64,000 nucleotides of DNA, taken from positions 55,796 through 119,795 of the forward strand of contig MUZD01000011.1 in the NCBI GenBank assembly GCA_002155105.1. The letters run 5' to 3'. Both the position numbers and the translations under genes were made by a program. This DNA comes from Sedimentibacter sp. SX930. GTDB lineage: Bacteria; Bacillota; Bacilli; Lactobacillales; Aerococcaceae. The stretch's first letter is position 1. Every line of letters starts with the position of its first letter. The notes below the pieces were generated by a model that saw nothing but the letters and a program-made list of their open reading frames with translations, had not been told where the DNA came from and made no database searches. Positions 26,430-35,463 of this stretch are shown in pieces.

Positions 26430-27965
26430 ATGATGAATCAAACGAAGGTCGAGAAAGTATTGGAATTAAAGCACATCACAAAGAAATTTGGCGATTTTGT
26501 CGCTAATGATGATATTTCACTGACAGTAGGACGTGGAGAAATCCACGCTCTGCTTGGTGAAAATGGGGCTGGAAAATCCACTTTGATGAATGTGGTGTTC
26601 GGGATGTATCAACCAGATGGCGGTGCCATATCGGTTTATGAAAATGAAACGAAGATTGAGAACCCGAATCATGCCATTCACCTCGGCATCGGGATGGTCC
26701 ATCAACATTTTAAGCTGATCGAAAATTTTACCGTGACCGAAAACATCATTTTAGGGATGGAACCAAAGGACGGAATCCGGATCAACATGAAGGCAGCAGT
26801 GAAGGAAGTCAGCGATATCTCCACGAAGTACGGATTGAAGGTAAATCCGACCAGTAAAATCGAGGATTTGCCCGTTGGCATGCAACAAAAAGTTGAAATC
26901 CTAAAATGCCTTTATCGCGGTGCGAATCTGTTGATTTTTGATGAACCGACTGCGGTATTGACCCCGGATGAAATTGGGGAACTGCTCCAGATCATGAAAA
27001 AATTAGTGGCGGAAGGCAAGTCCATCATTCTGATCACCCACAAACTGAATGAAATCATGAAAGTGGCCGACAAATGCACAGTCATCCGCAAAGGGAAATT
27101 CATCGCCAGCGTGGATGTAGCAGAAACGAATGAAGAACAGCTTGCAGAGTTGATGGTCGGAAAGAATCTTTCCCGTGAAATCGAGAAAGCAGCATACAAC
27201 CCGCAAGCGACCGTGTTGGAAATCACGAATCTTACTTCATTCAGTGCAAGCAAGAAGCGGATTTTGGACGACGTTAACTTGACAGTAGCGGCCGGCGAAA
27301 TTTTAGGGATTGCCGGGGTGGACGGGAATGGGCAAAGTGAATTGGTGGAAGCAATCGTTAAGATGCGCGCATTCGATGAGGGGGATGTCCTTATCAATGG
27401 CGTCTCCATCAAAGAGAAATCCACCCGTGAAATCTATGAATCCGGTGTGAGTTATGTGCCGGCTGACAGACATAAACATGGTCTTGTTTTGGATAACGAT
27501 ATAGCCGAAAACCTGATTTTGATCGAATATTACAAGGAAAAGCATAACCAAGGGATCAGATTGGACAAAGTGCGGATGTATGAAGAAGCGCGGGAAGCGA
27601 TGCAAAATTTTGATATCCGTGCTGAAAATGAATATACGGTTGTGCGGGGCATGTCAGGCGGTAATCAACAAAAAGTCATCCTATCGAGGGAAATCAGCCG
27701 CGAACCGAAACTGCTTATCATCGTGCAGCCGACAAGGGGTCTGGACATAGGCGCCATCGATTTTATCCATCGCCAAATCGTGCGTTTGCGTGACAAAGGA
27801 GTCGCTATCCTGTTGGTTTCTTTCGAATTGGAGGAAATTCTGACCTTGTCGGACCGGATAGCGATCATCTTCGACGGTAAAATCGTCGGGGAAACAAAAC
27901 CAGAGACAACTAACGACAGAGAGCTGGGTCTGATGATGGCTGGTAAAGGATCGGGTGAGGGATGA
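26430..27965 (+). CDS. Nucleoside ABC transporter ATP-binding protein (NupO/YufO-like)
   Basis: This 511-residue protein has two fused ABC domains, as in sugar and nucleoside importers. The first has Walker A GENGAGKS and Walker B LLIFDEPTAVLTP. The second has a degenerate Walker A (GVDGNGQSE), signature MSGGNQQKVILSRE and a site where DEPTRG is replaced by VQPTRGLD. The second site is therefore probably poor at hydrolysis, which is usual for this family. It energises nucleoside import with the flanking permeases. AAGGAG overlaps the stop of the binding-protein gene. Confidence 0.93.
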   Translation: MMNQTKVEKVLELKHITKKFGDFVANDDISLTVGRGEIHALLGENGAGKSTLMNVVFGMYQPDGGAISVYENETKIENPNHAIHLGIGMVHQHFKLIENFTVTENIILGMEPKDGIRINMKAAVKEVSDISTKYGLKVNPTSKIEDLPVGMQQKVEILKCLYRGANLLIFDEPTAVLTPDEIGELLQIMKKLVAEGKSIILITHKLNEIMKVADKCTVIRKGKFIASVDVAETNEEQLAELMVGKNLSREIEKAAYNPQATVLEITNLTSFSASKKRILDDVNLTVAAGEILGIAGVDGNGQSELVEAIVKMRAFDEGDVLINGVSIKEKSTREIYESGVSYVPADRHKHGLVLDNDIAENLILIEYYKEKHNQGIRLDKVRMYEEAREAMQNFDIRAENEYTVVRGMSGGNQQKVILSREISREPKLLIIVQPTRGLDIGAIDFIHRQIVRLRDKGVAILLVSFELEEILTLSDRIAIIFDGKIVGETKPETTNDRELGLMMAGKGSGEG

Positions 27966-27969
27966 TACC

Positions 27970-29040
27970 ATGGAAAAAGTGAAAAAAAAGACAAAAAACA
28001 GTAATGTAATGATTCCGGTCATCGCCGTACTGATTGCACTCGTCATCGGGGCAATCGTGATGGTCATCGGTGGGTACAATCCGTTGGTTGCCTATCAGTC
28101 GTTGGTCACAAAAGTATTCGGATCGGTTTATGATATCGGGGAAACGATCCGTGCCATCATTCCGCTGCTTTTGAGTGGCCTAGCTGTTGCGGTGGCCAAT
28201 AAAGCGGGTGTATTCAACATCGGGGTGGACGGCCAGATCATTATGGGCGCCGTGAGTTCCCTTTTGGTCGGTACGCTCATCGAGATGCCGCCTATTCTGC
28301 ACGGCATTGTGGCAATCTTTGTCGGTGTCATTGCGGGTGGATTATGGGGTGTTTTGGTTGCGGGCCTCAAGACCAAATTTGGGATCAATGAGGTCATCAG
28401 CTCGATCATGCTGAACTATATCGCTTTGTATTTCAGCCATATTTTGATCAAGAATTTCGCGGCTCAGGAAGGGACGGCACGTTCCGCGATGATCAAAGAA
28501 TCTGCTGGCATCACGTTCCCTTCCTTGAACGAAGTGTTCGATGGCGCGCGGATCCATTGGGGATTCTTTCTGGTCCCGTTCATCATCTTTGCTTTTTACT
28601 ACTTCTTTGAGAAGACCCGCTGGGGATATGAAACCAAAGTCGTGGGCTTGAATCCGAATGCGGCTTCCTATGCCGGCATCCGCGTGAACCGCATCATGAC
28701 CCGCACGATGTTCCTTTCAGGGGCTTTGGGTGGCTTGATCGGTACTTTGGATACGCTGGGCGTTTATGGGTATGTCGCAATCAGTTCCTCCACAAGCGGT
28801 ATAGGTTTCGATGGGGTGGCTATTGCATTGCTTGGAGGCAATTCCGCATTGGGAACAACCTTGTCCGGAATCCTGATCGGGGCCTTGAATTACGGTTCGC
28901 AAGGGATGCAGTTCGGTGCGGGCGTGCCGAGCGAAATCATCGGCATTGTGATATCGCTGATTATTTTCTTTGTGGCAGCACCCGGAATCGTCAAAGCAGT
29001 ATTGCCAAAGAAACCATTGCATAAAGAGGAGGCGAAATAG
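27970..29040 (+). CDS. Nucleoside ABC transporter permease (NupP/YufP-like)
   Basis: This protein has 356 residues from the ATG at 27970; a GTG at 27955 overlapping the ATPase gene is possible but less likely. It has eight to ten membrane helices of the branched-chain/ribose permease family (BPD_transp_2), with AVANKAGVFNIGVDGQIIMGA and FGINEVISSIMLNYIA typical of BMP-linked nucleoside permeases. It pairs with the next gene product to form the channel. The next ATG follows its stop codon directly, so translation is coupled. Confidence 0.92.
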   Translation: MEKVKKKTKNSNVMIPVIAVLIALVIGAIVMVIGGYNPLVAYQSLVTKVFGSVYDIGETIRAIIPLLLSGLAVAVANKAGVFNIGVDGQIIMGAVSSLLVGTLIEMPPILHGIVAIFVGVIAGGLWGVLVAGLKTKFGINEVISSIMLNYIALYFSHILIKNFAAQEGTARSAMIKESAGITFPSLNEVFDGARIHWGFFLVPFIIFAFYYFFEKTRWGYETKVVGLNPNAASYAGIRVNRIMTRTMFLSGALGGLIGTLDTLGVYGYVAISSSTSGIGFDGVAIALLGGNSALGTTLSGILIGALNYGSQGMQFGAGVPSEIIGIVISLIIFFVAAPGIVKAVLPKKPLHKEEAK

Positions 29041-29988
29041 ATGGTAGCCAATATTATAAGCGGGAGTTTGATTTTTGCTACAGCACTGTTGTTCGGTGCG
29101 CTCGGCGGGATGCTCAGCGAGCGGGCCGGCGTCACCAACTTAGGGGTGGAAGGATTCATGATTTCTGGAGCTTTCTTCTCCGCTATCGGCGCCAACTTCG
29201 CCGAATCGATGGGGATGGGCGGGTTCAGTCCATGGATAGGGTTGCTGTCGGCCTTTGTGTTCACTTCTTTGTTCTCAGCGATGCATGCGCTGGCGACACT
29301 GAAATACAAGGCTGATCATGTCATCAGCGGGGTGGTCATCAACCTGTTGGCGGCCAACTTCACCTTTTTCTTGGTGAAATTGTTGTTTGATGGCGCGGCA
29401 GATACACCACGGTTGCGGAATATGTTCGCAAAAGTGAACATACCGGTATTATCCGACATACCATTCATTGGGGAGGCCTTGTTCCGTTCCTATCCTACAA
29501 CCTATTTGGCCTTCATTATGGTCTTTGCCATCGGCTTTTACTTCTTCCGCACACCTGCAGGCTTACGTCTGAGAGGGGTCGGCGAAAATCCTGGGTCCAT
29601 CGATACTGCCGGGATCAACGTCATGAAAATTAAATTCTGGGCTGTGATGCTCAGTGGCTCGATTTCTTCCTTGGGAGGAGCGACGATTGTATTGACGACA
29701 AACGGAAACTTTTCTTTCAATACAATCGCCGGGCAAGGCTTTATCGCGATTGCGGCAGTCATTCTGGGACGCTGGAACCCATACGGCGTCATGATGGGAG
29801 CGTTACTTTTTGGATTCGCACAAGCCATCAAAGACCAGATCCAAATCTTGGACTTTGCAAGTGCCATTCCGACTGAATTCTTCTATATGCTGCCATACAT
29901 CGTGACCTTATTGGCGCTTATCTTCACAGGAAGAAAAACTAGGGGGCCAAAAGCGCTGGGTGTCCATTATGACGCGAGCGTGAGATGA
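29041..29988 (+). CDS. Nucleoside ABC transporter permease (NupQ/YufQ-like)
   Basis: This 315-residue integral membrane protein is the second permease of the nucleoside importer. It shows the family phrases GGMLSERAGVTNLGVEGFMISGAF and GENPGSIDTAGINVMKIKFWAV. It starts immediately after the TAG of the first permease and ends in an ATGA overlap with the purine permease gene. All five genes from the binding protein to here form a standard importer set. Confidence 0.92.
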   Translation: MVANIISGSLIFATALLFGALGGMLSERAGVTNLGVEGFMISGAFFSAIGANFAESMGMGGFSPWIGLLSAFVFTSLFSAMHALATLKYKADHVISGVVINLLAANFTFFLVKLLFDGAADTPRLRNMFAKVNIPVLSDIPFIGEALFRSYPTTYLAFIMVFAIGFYFFRTPAGLRLRGVGENPGSIDTAGINVMKIKFWAVMLSGSISSLGGATIVLTTNGNFSFNTIAGQGFIAIAAVILGRWNPYGVMMGALLFGFAQAIKDQIQILDFASAIPTEFFYMLPYIVTLLALIFTGRKTRGPKALGVHYDASVR

Positions 29989-31280
29989 TGGGGCTATTGC
30001 AAGAACTTTTCCATGTGAATGAAAAAGGCAGTTCGATACGGACCGAAATGTTGGCGAGTGCGACTTCCTTTTTCTCCATCGTGTATATTGTGGCCGTCAA
30101 TGCGCTGATTTTGTCTCAAGCAGGCATGGATTATAATTCGGTTGTGATTGCGACGATACTGACAACGGCCATCAGTAACATTCTGATGGGGCTGTATGCC
30201 AATTCCCCTTTGATACTTGCCCCAGGAATGAGCGACAATGCGTTCTTCACATACATCTTGGTTGGTGCTTTTGCGTTTACTTGGCAAGAAAGCTTATCGA
30301 TTATCTTTATCGTCGGTTTGCTCTTCTTCCTGTTGACGCATTTCAATGTGGTCGATCAACTCCTTCGCTCCATCCCGGTGACTTTGATCAAAGGGATGAG
30401 CGCGGGAGTCGGCTTCTTCCTGATATTCCTTGGCTTGAAGAACGGCGGAATCATCGTATCCTCAGAGGGTACAATCGTGGCACTGAACAATATTTTTCAA
30501 CCGGTGCCGTTGACGCTGTTGGCAACACTGCTGGTCGGACTGATTCTGTTCGTCAGAAATGTAAAAGGCAATTTTTTGTTGACGATCATTTTCGGTGTCC
30601 TCATTTCCATTGCTTTAGGGGTAACGGACATCAGCTCCTTTTCCTATTCCTTCATCGATCTGGGTTCCTTGGAGCCGTTTATTTTCCAACTTGATTTTTC
30701 GGGCGTTCTGTCGATGGACTATTGGGTTGCCGTATTTTCGCTCTTGATTTTGGTCGTTTTCCAAAATTTGGGGACGCAGGTCAGTTTTTTGACATCCGAA
30801 CAACCCAAAGTGTTGAAACGAACGCTTGAATCGAATGCCTTGTCCGTCATGGTTGCTGGTTTATTGGGATGCAGCTCCACCTGCACAAGTGCGGAAGGCG
30901 CAACGGGCATCGCTGTGGGAGGAAGGAGCGGATTGACATCCTTTATGGTGGGCGTTTATTTTCTGTTCACCATCGCATTGATTCCCTTCATTTCCCTTAT
31001 CCCGCTGGCGGTCATTTCAGCTTTGCTCATCATTGTCGGATCCTTGTTGGCTGCCAACAATCTGAAAGGCATCAATTTTGATGATTTCACGGAATATTTC
31101 CCGGCTATATTGATGGTGCTGATGATGGTGTTGACGTTCAACATCGCGGACGGTATCGGCTGGGGCTTCATTCTGTACACGTTCATCAAAGTGTTTTCGG
31201 GTGATCGGCAAGCTGTTTCAAAAATGATGTACGGATTGACGGGCATCTTTGTTCTGTATTTTGTGCTGAAATTCATTTAA
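29985..31280 (+). CDS. AzgA-type NCS2 purine permease
   Basis: This 431-residue membrane protein has about 12-14 hydrophobic segments. Its sequence shows the AzgA-like branch of the nucleobase:cation symporter 2 family: RTEMLASATSFFSIVYIVAVNALILSQAG at the start, LILAPGMSDNAFFTY, and SSTCTSAEGATGIAVGGRSGLTS in the later binding helix. Such proteins import hypoxanthine, guanine or adenine with protons. Together with the nucleoside importer, DeoD and DeoB it completes purine salvage. Its ATG overlaps the previous stop. Confidence 0.88.
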   Translation: MMGLLQELFHVNEKGSSIRTEMLASATSFFSIVYIVAVNALILSQAGMDYNSVVIATILTTAISNILMGLYANSPLILAPGMSDNAFFTYILVGAFAFTWQESLSIIFIVGLLFFLLTHFNVVDQLLRSIPVTLIKGMSAGVGFFLIFLGLKNGGIIVSSEGTIVALNNIFQPVPLTLLATLLVGLILFVRNVKGNFLLTIIFGVLISIALGVTDISSFSYSFIDLGSLEPFIFQLDFSGVLSMDYWVAVFSLLILVVFQNLGTQVSFLTSEQPKVLKRTLESNALSVMVAGLLGCSSTCTSAEGATGIAVGGRSGLTSFMVGVYFLFTIALIPFISLIPLAVISALLIIVGSLLAANNLKGINFDDFTEYFPAILMVLMMVLTFNIADGIGWGFILYTFIKVFSGDRQAVSKMMYGLTGIFVLYFVLKFI

Positions 31281-31327
31281 AAAAGGCAAAAAGCCGGTCT
31301 CTTTTGGAGATTGGCTTTTTGCTTTTT
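31281..31327 (+). terminator. Strong terminator ending the nucleoside operon
   Basis: GCAAAAAGCC at 31286 and GGCTTTTTGC at 31313 form the base. The stem continues inward through GGTCTC/GAGATT to about 16 bp including G-T pairs, followed by TTTTT. Confidence 0.9.
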
Positions 31328-31415
31328 GAACAATACGTAGGATTGCGGGGCTTATACGGAGTAAATCGCTGCAGTCACCATTTCTGCACCTGAAAAAAAA
31401 GTATAGTAGGATGAG

Positions 31416-31550
31416 ATTGTCGAATAGTTGGAGGCTATTCGACAATATATCCTCAGCGGACGGCGAAATTGTCGAATGTCAGAAGACATTCGACAATTTT
31501 CCTCCAACGCAAGACGAAATAATCGAATGCAGGCGGGCTATTCGACTATT
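31416..31550 (+). repeat. 51-bp palindrome array 4, variant sequence class (three units)
   Basis: Dyads start at 31420 (TCGAATA-N9-TATTCGA), 31472 (TCGAATG-N8-CATTCGA) and 31523 (TCGAATG-N9-TATTCGA), 52 and 51 bp apart. Unit 1 is a perfect 11-bp stem ATTGTCGAATA with a 9-nt loop. Unit 2 is a perfect 15-bp stem with loop AGAA. The core GAATA-N9-TATTC is the same as in the other arrays, but the outer arm is TCGA instead of ATGA. It fills the gap between the nucleoside operon terminator and the rbsR promoter. Confidence 0.88.
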
Positions 31551-31642
31551 TGAACCTCCTGCGATTTTTTTACTTTGTCTCTCGCATGGATGCAGTTGCT
31601 AGCCTTCTTTTTTAACAAACATAAACTTTTTACAACTAGGGC

Positions 31643-31692
31643 TTGCAAACGTTTTCCAGACGTGCTATATTATTTGTGTAATCGGTTACACA
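31643..31692 (+). promoter_or_regulatory. rbs operon promoter with cre and LacI-type operator
   Basis: The -35 TTGCAA (31643-31648) and -10 TATATT (31666-31671) are separated by 17 bp. TTGCAAACGTTTTCC (31643-31657) overlaps the -35 and matches the cre consensus at 14 of 15 positions. TGTGTAATCGGTTACACA (31675-31692) is a palindrome just downstream of the -10, typical of an RbsR operator. The layout predicts autorepression relieved by ribose and catabolite repression by CcpA. Confidence 0.8.
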
Positions 31693-31718
31693 TTTACAAC
31701 CAGCGGAGGTGAAGGAGA

Positions 31719-32702
31719 ATGGCGACTATCAAGGAAGTTGCAGAATTGGCAGGTGTATCCGTCGCAACAGTGTCAAGGTTCATGAACGACAGCGGATATG
31801 TAGGGAAGGCTTCACGCGAAAAGGTCGAAAGAGCAATCAAGCTATTGAATTTTTCGCCGAATGAAGTTGCGCGGTCCCTCTATCAGAAAAAATCCAAGCT
31901 GATTGGATTGCTGCTGCCGGATATCGCAAACCCATTCTTCCCATTGGTTGCTAAAGGTGTGGAAGATAAAATCAACGAGAGTGGCTACAGCCTCATCCTT
32001 GGGAATGTGCAGGGGGATGTCGAAAAGGAAAAAGAGTACCTGAAGATTTTTGCGCAGAACAATGTGGCTGGCGTCTTGTCCGCAGTACATGGGAGTACAA
32101 AAGAATTCCACGGCATGCCATTTGTTCTGTTGGACCGTGTCAACGAAGATATTGAATTTGCTGTTTACACCGACAATTTCCACGGTGGAGAATTGGCAGC
32201 GCAAGCCATCTGTGATCGGCAAGCGAAGCATGTTGTGATCATGGTCGGGCCGAAGGATGTTCCCAGCTCGCATGAGCGTCTGGCAGGTAATCTGAAGGTG
32301 CTGAATGAAAGGCATATTCCTTATCAGCTGTATCAAACAGATACGTTCCAATTCGATTCGGCGGAAAAGACTGCGCAGCATTTTTTGGATCAATTTCCTC
32401 ATGCGGACAGCGTGATTGCGTCCAATGACGTTTATGCATTGGCGGTCATGAAGGAAACGGTGAAAAGGGGGATCCGTATCCCTGAAGAATTGCAGATCAT
32501 CGGTTACGACGATATGCCATTTGCGGCTTTGGCATTTCCTGGACTGTCGACGATAGCCCAGCCAGCTTATGAGATAGGCTATCAAGCGGCAGATCTTCTG
32601 TGCAGACACATCGAAAATAAAATTATTCCGAAAAAAAGGATACAATTGCCTGTAACGTTAATAATAAGAGAATCAATGAGGGAGAAGATGGAAAATGGGT
32701 AA
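31719..32702 (+). CDS. rbsR: LacI-family ribose operon repressor
   Basis: This 327-residue protein has the LacI helix-turn-helix at residues 3-25 (TIKEVAELAGVSVATVSRFMN), a hinge helix (SPNEVARSLYQKKSK) and a periplasmic-binding-protein-like sensor domain from about residue 60 with LLLPDIANPFFPLVAKGVED. It is the first gene of rbsRKDACB, so it is RbsR. An operator palindrome and a cre site lie at its promoter. A GAAGGAGA ribosome binding site precedes the ATG. The coding region overlaps rbsK by 8 bp. Confidence 0.93.
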   Translation: MATIKEVAELAGVSVATVSRFMNDSGYVGKASREKVERAIKLLNFSPNEVARSLYQKKSKLIGLLLPDIANPFFPLVAKGVEDKINESGYSLILGNVQGDVEKEKEYLKIFAQNNVAGVLSAVHGSTKEFHGMPFVLLDRVNEDIEFAVYTDNFHGGELAAQAICDRQAKHVVIMVGPKDVPSSHERLAGNLKVLNERHIPYQLYQTDTFQFDSAEKTAQHFLDQFPHADSVIASNDVYALAVMKETVKRGIRIPEELQIIGYDDMPFAALAFPGLSTIAQPAYEIGYQAADLLCRHIENKIIPKKRIQLPVTLIIRESMREKMENG

Positions 32703-33600
32703 TATTATGGTGCTAGGAAGTATTTCAACGGATTTTGTCGTCACAGCCGACAGACGCCCGGAAACGGGGGAAACCATCACAGGGAAGGACTTCACGACCA
32801 CTTTCGGAGGGAAAGGCGCTAACCAAGCAGTTGCCAGTGCGCGCTTGGGCGGACACGTTTCGATGGTAGGGACTGTAGGAAATGATCTGTTCGGTACGGA
32901 ATTGATCGAAAACCTGAAACGCAATCGGATTGATACAAGCAATGTGGAACGGGTTACACATTTACCTTCCGGATCAGCCCACATCACGATTGTCGATGGC
33001 GATAACGCGATCATCTATATCCCGGGTGCGAATAACGCATTCGAGAGTGCAAGGCTGCAAAATCTGGAAACAGAACTTGAGAAAGTCGAGCTGATGGTCA
33101 TCCAGAATGAGGTGCCGCAAGAGATTGTCGAAGCCGTTATCGGACTGTGCTTTGAGAAAGGTGTAAAAGTGCTATACAATCCTGCACCCGCAAGAACAGT
33201 GGATGAGGCTTTATTGGAGAAAGTTACTTTCATGACACCAAATGAGAGCGAATACAAAATCATGTTCCCTGAATTATCACTTTCGGAAGGGATCAAGAAA
33301 TATCCTGGGAAACTCATCGTCACACTTGGCTCCAAAGGCGTCTGCTACCATGATGGCTCGGTTGAACGGAACGTTCCGGCATATGTTGTCGGACCAGTGG
33401 ACACTACCGGAGCGGGGGACACATTCAATGGTGCCTTTGCGGTAGGAATCGCATCAGGATTGGATATCGAAGCCAGCCTGCAACTCGGGAATCTGGCAGC
33501 GGCATTATCCGTACAGAAATTTGGAGCGCAAGGCGGCATGCCGACACTAGCTGAACTGAAGGAGAATGAACATTATGAAAAAACATGGAATCTTGAATAG
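32695..33600 (+). CDS. rbsK: Ribokinase
   Basis: This 301-residue PfkB-family kinase has the ribokinase N-terminal pattern ISTDFVVTADRRPETGETITG and TTFGGKGANQAVASARLG (sugar site), and the C-terminal catalytic motif VDTTGAGDTFNGAFAVG with the base aspartate. It phosphorylates D-ribose at O5 with ATP. It begins inside the end of rbsR and its end overlaps the start of rbsD, so translation is coupled. Confidence 0.95.
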   Translation: MGNIMVLGSISTDFVVTADRRPETGETITGKDFTTTFGGKGANQAVASARLGGHVSMVGTVGNDLFGTELIENLKRNRIDTSNVERVTHLPSGSAHITIVDGDNAIIYIPGANNAFESARLQNLETELEKVELMVIQNEVPQEIVEAVIGLCFEKGVKVLYNPAPARTVDEALLEKVTFMTPNESEYKIMFPELSLSEGIKKYPGKLIVTLGSKGVCYHDGSVERNVPAYVVGPVDTTGAGDTFNGAFAVGIASGLDIEASLQLGNLAAALSVQKFGAQGGMPTLAELKENEHYEKTWNLE

Positions 33601-33970
33601 TGATATCGCAAAAGTTTTGGCGGATTTGGGACATACAGATAAAGTTGTGATCGGTGATGCAGGTCTTCCGATACCGGAAGGCGTCAAAAAGATTGATTTA
33701 TCCATTCGTTTGCACGAGCCTGCCTTTCAGACGATTCTGGAGCTGCTGATGGAAGAGATGGAAGTGGAAAAAGTATTTTTGGCTGAGGAGATAAAGGAGC
33801 AGAATCCGGACCAATTCGAGCGGACTATGGAGCGGTTGGCGGGCGTTGAGGTTGCCTTCGTCACTCATGAGACCTTTAAGGAAATGACGGGTGATGCTAA
33901 AGCCATTATCCGGACAGGGGAAGCGACACCTTATTCCAATATCATACTGCAATCGGGAGTCCTATTTTAG
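33575..33970 (+). CDS. rbsD: D-ribose pyranase
   Basis: This protein has 131 residues from MKKHGILNSDIAKVLADLGHTDKVVIGDAGLPIP, a hallmark RbsD start with the catalytic histidines near the N-terminus. It interconverts the pyranose and furanose forms of ribose before phosphorylation. The start at 33575 follows GAAGGAG, and an earlier in-frame ATG at 33566 is too close. It lies within the last 26 bp of rbsK. Confidence 0.95.
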   Translation: MKKHGILNSDIAKVLADLGHTDKVVIGDAGLPIPEGVKKIDLSIRLHEPAFQTILELLMEEMEVEKVFLAEEIKEQNPDQFERTMERLAGVEVAFVTHETFKEMTGDAKAIIRTGEATPYSNIILQSGVLF

Positions 33971-33981
33971 GAGGGAAACAA

Positions 33982-35463
33982 ATGGAAGTTGTGATGAAAG
34001 GAATCACGAAAAGCTTTGGTACCAACTACGTATTGAGGGGCGTTGACTTCACCATCAAAGCGGGAGAAGTGCATGCCTTAATGGGAGAAAACGGGGCCGG
34101 CAAATCGACACTGATGAATATTTTGACCGGACTTCATAAGCCGGATGCAGGCGAGATCCTAATAGATGGCACCCAAAAGCAATTTGATAGTCCAAAGGAA
34201 GCGGAGAAATTCGGGTTGAGCTTTATTCATCAAGAAATGAACACGTGGCCGGAAATGACGGTAGTCGAAAATTTATTTTTGGGAAATGAAATCAAAAACG
34301 CTATCGGATGGATCGACAACAAGAAAATGAGAGCTCTTGCCACTGAGACGTTCAGTGAGCTGGGTGTATCCTTGAATCTGGATGAAGAAGTGAAGAATTT
34401 GTCGGTAGGGCAGCAACAGATGATTGAAATCGCGAAGTCCTTACTTTCCGATGGTGAAGTGATCATTATGGACGAACCTACAGCAGCCCTGACGGAAAGG
34501 GAAATCGAGGTATTGTTCAGGATTATCCAGAACCTGAAGCAAAAGAATGTGGCCATCATCTACATTTCCCACAGGATGGAAGAAATCTTCAAAATCAGTG
34601 ACCGCATCACGGTCATGCGTGACGGTGTATCCGTTGATACGAAACGAACAGCTGACACTAGCAACGATGAAGTGGTGCGTAAAATGGTCGGCAGGGACCT
34701 TGCGGATTATTATCCGGCGAAGACCTCCAAAATTGGACCTATTGTTTTCGAAGCAAAGAAACTTTCATCTGAACGGAAATTCCAGGATGTGTCCTTCCAA
34801 GTGAAAGCAGGGGAAATCGTTGGTTTTTCGGGACTCATGGGAGCAGGACGGACTGAAATCATGCGGAGCATCTTTGGAATCGATCCGCTCGACAGTGGTG
34901 AGATGTATCTTGAAGACAAGAAAATAACCATTTCCAGTCCAAATGATGCCATTCGTCAAGGCATCGGATTCTTGACGGAGAACCGGAAAGAAGAAGGTTT
35001 GATTCTCGATTATTCCATCAGTGAAAACATCAGCCTTCCTTCAATAGACGGTTTCCGTAAGAATGGCCTGATCGACACACAAGCCGAGAAGGATTTTGTT
35101 GAACTGCTGATGGAACGCTTGAAGGTCAAAGCTGAAGGGTGTGATGATATTGTTTCCGGACTATCCGGAGGGAACCAACAGAAGGTCGTTTTAGCCAAAT
35201 GGATCGGCATCGGCTCCAAAGTCTTGATTTTGGACGAACCGACGCGCGGTGTGGATGTAGGCGCCAAACGTGAAATCTATCAATTGATGAATGAACTGGC
35301 GGATAGAGGCGTTGCCATCGTTATGGTTTCGAGTGATTTACCTGAGGTGCTTGGTGTAAGTGATCGCATTGTGGTTGTCCATGAAGGGAAAATATCCGGT
35401 GAGTTGCAGCGTGGAGAGGCGACAGAAGAGAAAATCATGAAATTAGCAACGGGGGTAATGTAA
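33982..35463 (+). CDS. rbsA: Ribose ABC transporter ATP-binding protein
   Basis: This 493-residue double ABC ATPase has Walker A GENGAGKST in the first half and a modified GLMGAGRTE in the second. Signature sequences are LSVGQQQMIEIAKSL and LSGGNQQKVVLAKW, and Walker B regions are VIIMDEPTAAL and VLILDEPTRGVD. It energises the ribose importer with RbsC and RbsB. A TAGGAGGG ribosome binding site overlaps the rbsD stop. Confidence 0.95.
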   Translation: MEVVMKGITKSFGTNYVLRGVDFTIKAGEVHALMGENGAGKSTLMNILTGLHKPDAGEILIDGTQKQFDSPKEAEKFGLSFIHQEMNTWPEMTVVENLFLGNEIKNAIGWIDNKKMRALATETFSELGVSLNLDEEVKNLSVGQQQMIEIAKSLLSDGEVIIMDEPTAALTEREIEVLFRIIQNLKQKNVAIIYISHRMEEIFKISDRITVMRDGVSVDTKRTADTSNDEVVRKMVGRDLADYYPAKTSKIGPIVFEAKKLSSERKFQDVSFQVKAGEIVGFSGLMGAGRTEIMRSIFGIDPLDSGEMYLEDKKITISSPNDAIRQGIGFLTENRKEEGLILDYSISENISLPSIDGFRKNGLIDTQAEKDFVELLMERLKVKAEGCDDIVSGLSGGNQQKVVLAKWIGIGSKVLILDEPTRGVDVGAKREIYQLMNELADRGVAIVMVSSDLPEVLGVSDRIVVVHEGKISGELQRGEATEEKIMKLATGVM

